In this document: piece after piece, positions 1 to 3,023 of the stretch | How the letters are laid out: each line of letters opens with the position of its first letter | Numbering within the stretch: the first letter of the stretch is position 1 | NCBI GenBank assembly: GCA_030643455.1 | Contig: DAOWLV010000257.1 | Coordinates: 1 to 5,247, forward strand | Direction: 5' to 3' | DNA length: 5,247 nucleotides | DNA from: Candidatus Krumholzibacteriia bacterium | GTDB taxonomy: Bacteria; Krumholzibacteriota; Krumholzibacteriia; LZORAL124-64-63 | Position numbers and translations under genes: made by a program | The notes under the pieces: generated by a model | Database searches by the model: none | The model's input: the letters and a program-made list of their open reading frames with translations, nothing else | What the model was told of the DNA's origin: nothing

Positions 1-302
1 AGCCGGTAGGTGCTGTCACCGTCGTTCTGGTAGTTCTTCGAGGCGTTGATCCCGCCCTGGGCGGCCACGCTGTGGGCCCGGCGGGGGGTGTCCTGGATGC
101 AGAAGTTCAGCACGTTGTAGCCGAGCTCACCCAGAGTGGCTGCGGCGCCACCTCCGGCCAGGCCGGTGCCCACGACGATGATCTTGAACTTGCGACGGTT
201 CCCGCCCGGAGCGACCAGGGGGTTGTCCATCATGTGACGATCCCACTTGTCGGCCAGGGGGCCGCCGGGGATCTTGGCGTCGAGAATCCTGTTGCCATTC
301 AT
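1..302 (-). CDS. sdhA: Succinate dehydrogenase flavoprotein subunit, N-terminal part (cut by window edge)
   Basis: This is the catalytic subunit of succinate:quinone oxidoreductase (complex II). It oxidises succinate to fumarate on a covalently bound FAD at the cytoplasmic face of the membrane. Only the first 100 codons are present. After a leader of about 40 residues comes the dinucleotide-binding strand and loop, [14 protein letters not shown] (G45, G47, G50), then [18 protein letters not shown], where H77 sits at the position of the histidine that links to FAD. The motif continues into the NDGDSTYRL block typical of the family. The leader with [10 protein letters not shown] and the ELGYNV and QDTPRRAHS segments resemble the B-type enzymes of Bacteroidota. 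The ATG is supported by a GGGAGGT seven bases upstream and lies one base after the sdhC stop, so the two genes are probably translationally coupled. A fumarate reductase flavoprotein (FrdA) of the same type cannot be excluded. The family assignment is very secure. Confidence 0.95.
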   Translation of the reverse strand, partial: MNGNRILDAKIPGGPLADKWDRHMMDNPLVAPGGNRRKFKIIVVGTGLAGGGAAATLGELGYNVLNFCIQDTPRRAHSVAAQGGINASKNYQNDGDSTYR

Positions 303-303
303 G

Positions 304-1017
304 TTAGTGACCTCCCGTAGTGGCGGCCTGGACAAGGTTGGGGTCACCGAACAAAAAGAGGTAGACGGGGATCACGATGTAGGCGATCGCCAGCAGGACG
401 GCGACAACCAGCGCGATCCTGACCAGGATGGGCAGGTACTTGTCGTTGGCCCAGCCGAGGGACTGGAAGGCGCTCCAGAAACCGTGTCGCAGGTGGAAGC
501 CCAGCAGGGTCATCGCCACCACGGTGAAGGCCGTGAAACCGATGCCCTGGAAAACCGTCACCACGGTCTTGTAGAGGTTCTTCACTCCGTGGTCGTCCAC
601 ATCGTGCTGGCCGAACTTGAACAGGTAGATGTGGCCGATAATAAACACCAGCAGGATGGCCCCGGTATAGATCATGGTCCGGGAAGACCAGGTCTTGCGG
701 CTTTTGCCCCCGGCGTCCTCGGAGTATTTGTACCCCTGCCCACGGGCCTTGCGCTTGTCGGTCCAGGCCACCGTGAAACCCGCCACGATGTGGAAGACGA
801 AGATCAGGAAGATTCCGATCTCGAAGGCGTAGATGAGCCAACCGTGCAGGGCGGTTTCCAGGAAATGGGCGTAGGCGTTGAAGGCGTTGGGGCCGAGGAA
901 AAGCGTGAGGTTACCGAGCAGATGAACGGCGACAAATCCGATGAGGCAAAAGCCGGTCAGCCCGGTGATCACCTTCTTTCCTACCGACGACCAGGCGGCC
1001 GAACCGAAAGAAATCAT
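304..1017 (-). CDS. sdhC: Succinate dehydrogenase cytochrome b subunit, B-type, five-helix di-heme
   Basis: This is the membrane anchor of complex II. It carries two b hemes and passes electrons between the SdhB iron-sulfur centres and the quinone pool. The protein is 237 residues, normal for the single-anchor type that needs no SdhD. Five hydrophobic segments lie near residues 14-41, 60-85, 113-133, 153-174 and 196-223. H32, H76, H129 and H175 fall in the first four helices at the positions of the heme ligands known in Wolinella FrdC and Bacillus Sdh[15 protein letters not shown] at the N-terminus and [15 protein letters not shown] in helix 4 are family signatures. I chose ATG 1017 because an AGGAG lies nine bases upstream and the signature starts just after it. 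The frame stays open to 1155, but that extension looks unlike the family and would cover the candidate promoter. It is the first gene of the operon. E54 lies 22 residues after H32, as Glu66 does after His44 in Wolinella FrdC. Confidence 0.94.
   Translation of the reverse strand: MISFGSAAWSSVGKKVITGLTGFCLIGFVAVHLLGNLTLFLGPNAFNAYAHFLETALHGWLIYAFEIGIFLIFVFHIVAGFTVAWTDKRKARGQGYKYSEDAGGKSRKTWSSRTMIYTGAILLVFIIGHIYLFKFGQHDVDDHGVKNLYKTVVTVFQGIGFTAFTVVAMTLLGFHLRHGFWSAFQSLGWANDKYLPILVRIALVVAVLLAIAYIVIPVYLFLFGDPNLVQAATTGGH
310..316 (-). promoter_or_regulatory. Ribosome binding site of sdhA inside the sdhC 3' end
   Basis: GGGAGGT lies seven bases before the sdhA ATG and within the last codons of sdhC. 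With the TAACATG junction, in which one base separates stop from start, this fixes the sdhA start and implies coupled translation of the two subunits. Confidence 0.8.
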
Positions 1018-1026
1018 GAATTCGCA

Positions 1027-1031
1027 CTCCT
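1027..1031 (-). promoter_or_regulatory. Ribosome binding site deciding the sdhC start
   Basis: AGGAG lies nine bases before ATG 1017. The upstream in-frame starts at 1155 and 1098 lack a comparable site, so this favours the 237-residue form of SdhC. Confidence 0.75.
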
Positions 1032-1074
1032 GGCAAAAGGGTTCGCAGAAGTTGAAAGTGGCAATGGAAATTAG

Positions 1075-1103
1075 AACATAAGTCCTTGCCGGAGGCATCA
1101 CAA
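1075..1103 (-). promoter_or_regulatory. Candidate sigma-70 promoter of the sdhCA operon
   Basis: Read on the minus strand, TTGTGA (1103-1098, four of six to consensus) is followed after exactly 17 bases by TATGTT (1080-1075, four of six). Transcription would start near 1068, giving a leader of about 50 bases before sdhC. The boxes are modest, so the call rests on their spacing and position. Confidence 0.4.
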
Positions 1104-1121
1104 TTTTTTCGTGTGAAATTG
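1101..1121. promoter_or_regulatory. Dyad overlapping the candidate sdh -35 box (possible operator)
   Basis: CAATTT (1101-1106) and AAATTG (1116-1121) form a perfect 6-bp inverted repeat around nine bases. It overlaps the last three positions of the -35 candidate and extends upstream, which is where a dimeric repressor or activator could bind. No named regulator site is recognised. AT-rich dyads of this size also occur by chance, so a regulatory role is inference. Confidence 0.3.
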
Positions 1122-1207
1122 ATAACAGGATGCAAGTCGTTGGGATGGAACACAAAAGTCCTGTGGGGGAGTAGGATTTTCCGGACCGCCGGGATCACAC
1201 CAGAAGA

Positions 1208-1230
1208 GGCCGGTCCGTGATGGACCGGCC
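1208..1230 (-). terminator. Strong hairpin downstream of the lipoprotein gene (likely terminator)
   Basis: GGCCGGTCC (1208-1216) and GGACCGGCC (1222-1230) form a perfect 9-bp stem, almost all G-C, around a five-base loop. It begins 36 bases after the stop of the 1267-2040 gene and lies well before the sdhC start, so it would insulate sdh from readthrough. The minus-strand sequence after it (TCTTCTGG) is only weakly T-rich, so it is not a textbook intrinsic terminator. It may instead stabilise the 3' end or act with Rho. Confidence 0.5.
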
Positions 1231-1266
1231 CCGATAATCTGACCGAGTTCAGGGAATTCCTCCGAG

Positions 1267-2040
1267 CTACATTCCCGACCCGCAGGGAACGATTTCGATT
1301 CCGCTGGCGGTATAGTTCGGCCCCGTGAGCGTCCAGTTGGCGTTGCCCTGGCCGTCATACTGGACCTCGGTGCGGTACGCTCCGGCCTGGACAAACGCCG
1401 TGCCGGAGGGGCAACCCACCGTGGGGGTGGTCAGATCAAGGCCCCATGTCATGGTCAGGTTCAGGTTTTCCGTACGATCATTGCTCGTGACCGATGCGGT
1501 GATTTGAGCCTGCCCGGTCCCGTCCATTTCGTATCCGTTTTCCACGTAGGTGACCACCATTCCGGTGCTCAGGTCGAATTCCAGATCGGACACGCCCTGA
1601 TCACCCTCACTGTGGATGGTCATGCCAGCGGACTCCCGGTATTCCATTTCGGTGGCGCCCAGCGGAACCTGCATGGGACCTTCCTGGTTGCGGAACTGGA
1701 TCCAGAGCGAGATCCGCGTCTCACCCGTGGAGGTCGGTGGGTCGCCCTCGCTGAAGGTCTCCGTCTGATCCAGGACCCAGGCCATCTGCACTTCGTCCCA
1801 GGTGGGTCCTTCGACCGATTTGTCCGGACCCAGGGTGGAAAAATCGCCCTGGCTGGCCGGGGGTACCGAGGCAGCCATCTGGTTGATCATTCCAATGGCC
1901 TGACGGGACCACTGTTCGGCGGCTTCGCCGTCCATGTCGACAGTTTCCTGGGGGGCGACGGGGTCGGATTCGCAGCCGGCAACAGCCAGCAGAGCCAGCG
2001 TGAAGATCCCTGTCAGCAGGATAATTTTCCAGGATTTCAT
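1267..2040 (-). CDS. Predicted lipoprotein of unknown function, 257 residues
   Basis: I do not recognise a family. The N-terminus is a lipoprotein signal: MKSWK, a hydrophobic stretch at residues 6-19, then the lipobox VAGC with C23 as the lipidated cysteine. E24 follows it, with no Asp at +2 to suggest inner-membrane retention. A short flexible linker (SDPVAPQE) leads to a helical segment near 39-57. From about 80 to 250 there are alternating, Thr- and acid-rich stretches that look like beta strands, for example 108-117 (ETRISLWIQF within it), 150-166 and 177-200. Two further cysteines, C210 and C253, could pair as a disulfide around the last 45 residues. The start at 2040 is chosen from the signal peptide and a GAGGGG six bases upstream; the frame continues open to 2220 without lipoprotein character. 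It lies upstream of sdhC on the same strand but is separated by a hairpin, so it is probably its own transcription unit. A surface or outer-membrane location is inferred. Confidence 0.85.
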   Translation of the reverse strand: MKSWKIILLTGIFTLALLAVAGCESDPVAPQETVDMDGEAAEQWSRQAIGMINQMAASVPPASQGDFSTLGPDKSVEGPTWDEVQMAWVLDQTETFSEGDPPTSTGETRISLWIQFRNQEGPMQVPLGATEMEYRESAGMTIHSEGDQGVSDLEFDLSTGMVVTYVENGYEMDGTGQAQITASVTSNDRTENLNLTMTWGLDLTTPTVGCPSGTAFVQAGAYRTEVQYDGQGNANWTLTGPNYTASGIEIVPCGSGM

Positions 2041-2046
2041 GTTATT

Positions 2047-2052
2047 CCCCTC
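2047..2052 (-). promoter_or_regulatory. Ribosome binding site deciding the start of the 257-residue lipoprotein
   Basis: GAGGGG lies six bases before ATG 2040. It agrees with the signal peptide beginning there and argues against the in-frame start 180 bases upstream. Confidence 0.7.
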
Positions 2053-2089
2053 GGTTTGACGGGTAATGACGGAATTGACGTGCGGAAAT

Positions 2090-2104
2090 GGCCGGGTCCC
2101 GGCC
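2090..2104. repeat. 15-bp GC palindrome upstream of the 257-residue lipoprotein gene
   Basis: GGCCGGG and CCCGGCC flank a single central T, making a perfect 7-bp inverted repeat. It lies 50-64 bases before ATG 2040. It could be an operator or a leader-RNA hairpin (the RNA form would need to open a few central pairs). No factor is recognised. Confidence 0.5.
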
Positions 2105-2110
2105 CGGAAA

Positions 2111-2127
2111 CCGTGCGAAATGCACGG
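2111..2127. repeat. 6-bp inverted repeat next to the GC palindrome
   Basis: CCGTGC (2111-2116) and GCACGG (2122-2127) pair around GAAAT. Only six bases separate it from the palindrome at 2090-2104, so the two could form tandem hairpins in the leader of the minus-strand lipoprotein mRNA. Function is unknown. Confidence 0.45.
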
Positions 2128-2176
2128 AATTTTCTGGGCCGAACCAGCCCGGAAATCAGGAGCAGGATTGATGCCC

Positions 2177-2186
2177 GGGGGGGGGG
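2177..2186 (+). repeat. Ten-G homopolymer abutting a promoter
   Basis: Ten consecutive G follow CCC, and the tract ends two bases before the TTGACC -35 box at 2189. Long G or C tracts next to promoters are classical sites of slipped-strand length change in some bacteria. Its length could also be a sequencing or assembly error. Confidence 0.9.
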
Positions 2187-2188
2187 TA

Positions 2189-2217
2189 TTGACCTTTGGG
2201 CCGATTTGGGCGATAAT
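2189..2217 (+). promoter_or_regulatory. Near-consensus sigma-70 promoter for the coiled-coil lipoprotein
   Basis: TTGACC (2189-2194, five of six to TTGACA), a 17-base spacer and GATAAT (2212-2217, five of six to TATAAT) form the best promoter in the window. Transcription would begin near 2224, giving a leader of roughly 158 bases before ATG 2382. It faces the plus-strand gene and no other gene lies between. Confidence 0.65.
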
Positions 2218-2223
2218 CATTGT

Positions 2224-2381
2224 AGAGGTTCTTTGGAACCCTGAAGATCCAATGAGTGTTCTTCAATTGGTCGAGAATGCCAAGAGTGATGGCCTGGATC
2301 CTCCAGCTACCCCTGAGCGATCGCCCCTGATTTTGGCTACGTAGATTTAGTATACCCACGATCGTGCCAGGAGGAACGGCC
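2224..2381 (+). other. Long predicted 5' leader with small inverted repeats
   Basis: If the promoter at 2189-2217 is used, the mRNA has about 158 untranslated bases. They contain two short hairpins, GGTTC-TTTG-GAACC (2227-2240) and CTGGA-TCC-TCCAG (2294-2306), two copies of CCCCTGA 14 bases apart (2310 and 2324), and the palindromes GCGATCGC (2317-2324) and CTACGTAG (2337-2344). No known riboswitch class is recognised and no T-rich terminator is present. Confidence 0.35.
2369..2374 (+). promoter_or_regulatory. Ribosome binding site deciding the start of the coiled-coil lipoprotein
   Basis: AGGAGG lies seven bases before ATG 2382. A GTG in frame at 2364 lies upstream of this site and would have to be read through it, so 2382 is the start. 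Confidence 0.85.
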
Positions 2382-2999
2382 ATGAAACACCCCCCGGTCG
2401 CCACAGGCGTATCATCCCGTATCATTTTTTCCCTCGCCCTGCTTCCGTTGCTGCTGGCGTTGGGCGGCTGTTCGCTGTTCGGCATCGCCACCAAGGGCAA
2501 CCTCAACGAGCTTTCCGACAAGCAGGAGATGGAGCACCAGCAGCTTCAAGCCCAGGTTCAACAGTCCGAGCAGCAGATGGACGGGCGCGTGACCCAGGTC
2601 GAGGACAAGACCCGCGAACTCGACCAGGACATGGTCCGTTACGAGGCCGAGATCCAGTCGGCCAAGCTTCATCTCCAGACCATCAAGATGGACATGGACA
2701 CCTTCGAGGAGGGTCTCGACCGCGCGTCCACCGACAGCAAGCAGGCACTGCGGATCCAGCATGATTCGGTCATCAGCGAGCGCGACCGGCTGCGTCAGCG
2801 GTTGAACCAGATCGACGCGCTGATCCTGAGCTGGGAACAACAGCGGATGCTGGAGCCCGAGGGAACCATTACCCCCGTGCCCGGCGGACTGATCGTGCCC
2901 GAGGAAAAAACGGATTCCGGGAGCGCGACCGATGCCGCTTCGGCCTCGAACGAGACTTCGGTCTGGAATGACCGCCGGTCCGGGAGTAGTTCGCGGTAG
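2382..2999 (+). CDS. Predicted coiled-coil lipoprotein, 205 residues
   Basis: No named family is recognised. The N-terminus is a lipoprotein signal: R13, a hydrophobic core at 14-27 and the lipobox LGGC with C30 as the lipidated cysteine. S31 follows it, which favours the outer membrane. Residues about 40-155 are almost free of proline and glycine and are rich in Gln, Glu, Asp, Lys and Arg, with spaced Leu, Val, Ile and Met. This is a long alpha-helical coiled coil, such as LQAQVQQSEQQMDGRVTQVE. A short Pro/Gly segment (157-173, PEGTITPVPGG within it) leads to a Ser/Thr/Ala-rich disordered tail ending in RRSGSSSR. By analogy with other coiled-coil lipoproteins it may act as a periplasmic spacer or scaffold, but that is inference. 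It has its own promoter and is divergent from the other lipoprotein. It converges on the RND gene, with 13 bases between the two stop codons. It could equally be a partner of an envelope complex not visible here. Confidence 0.85.
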   Translation: MKHPPVATGVSSRIIFSLALLPLLLALGGCSLFGIATKGNLNELSDKQEMEHQQLQAQVQQSEQQMDGRVTQVEDKTRELDQDMVRYEAEIQSAKLHLQTIKMDMDTFEEGLDRASTDSKQALRIQHDSVISERDRLRQRLNQIDALILSWEQQRMLEPEGTITPVPGGLIVPEEKTDSGSATDAASASNETSVWNDRRSGSSSR

Positions 3000-3008
3000 G
3001 GGATAACC

Positions 3009-3023
3009 CGGATCAGGGATCCG
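3009..3023. terminator. Small inverted repeat at the convergent gene ends
   Basis: CGGATC (3009-3014) and GATCCG (3018-3023) pair around AGG. The repeat lies ten bases after the coiled-coil lipoprotein stop and overlaps the RND stop codon (3015-3013). The position suits a bidirectional terminator, but the stem is short, the loop is three bases and no T run follows on either strand, so confidence is low. Confidence 0.25.

Larger units (their letters stand above)
2041..2381. other. Divergent intergenic region between the two lipoprotein genes
   Basis: No gene is seen in these 341 bases. From left to right they hold the minus-strand ribosome site (2047-2052), two inverted repeats (2090-2104 and 2111-2127), a G10 tract (2177-2186), a plus-strand promoter (2189-2217), a leader with small hairpins (2227-2240 and 2294-2306), a CCCCTGA repeat (2310-2316 and 2324-2330) and the plus-strand ribosome site (2369-2374). 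Short open frames cross it, but none has a credible start or protein character. I found no convincing minus-strand promoter: TACAAT at 2224-2219 lacks a well-spaced -35 box. Confidence 0.8.

Noticed and set aside
247..1074. Long plus-strand open frame of 275 codons opposite sdhC
   Set aside because: It is antisense to a well-conserved respiratory gene, is rich in Gly, Gln, Asp, Glu and His as expected for a complement of GC-rich coding DNA, and has no ribosome site.
1111..1121. Minus-strand CAATTTCACAC, identical to part of the E. coli lac leader
   Set aside because: The match is only 11 bases, with no lac operator symmetry or vector context around it; most likely coincidence.
1112..1130. 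FNR- or CRP-like half sites (TGTGA, TTGAT) near the sdh promoter
   Set aside because: No properly spaced second half site is present for either factor.
1018..1155. N-terminal extension of the SdhC frame up to 1155, adding 46 residues
   Set aside because: It has no ribosome site, covers the candidate promoter and does not look like the family, whose signature begins just after ATG 1017.
2041..2220. Upstream extension of the 257-residue lipoprotein frame
   Set aside because: The signal peptide with lipobox starts at 2040 with its own ribosome site; the extension would bury it and crosses the G tract and inverted repeats.
1504..2244. Plus-strand open frame of 246 codons opposite the first lipoprotein gene
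   Set aside because: It overlaps the lipoprotein and the intergenic signals, has no protein signature and no ribosome site.
2219..2252. Minus-strand TACAAT as a -10 box for the beta-rich lipoprotein
   Set aside because: The best -35 candidate (TTGGAT) is 22 bases away, too far for a sigma-70 promoter, and the element sits at the plus-strand promoter start region.
2066..2344. Small plus-strand frame of 92 codons in the divergent intergenic region
   Set aside because: It runs through the promoter and G tract, would start upstream of the only good promoter, and its translation has no recognisable character.
2412..2840. Minus-strand open frame opposite the coiled-coil lipoprotein, Leu- and Val-rich
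   Set aside because: The leucine-rich look is the complement of CAG/GAG-rich coiled-coil codons; there is no ribosome site.
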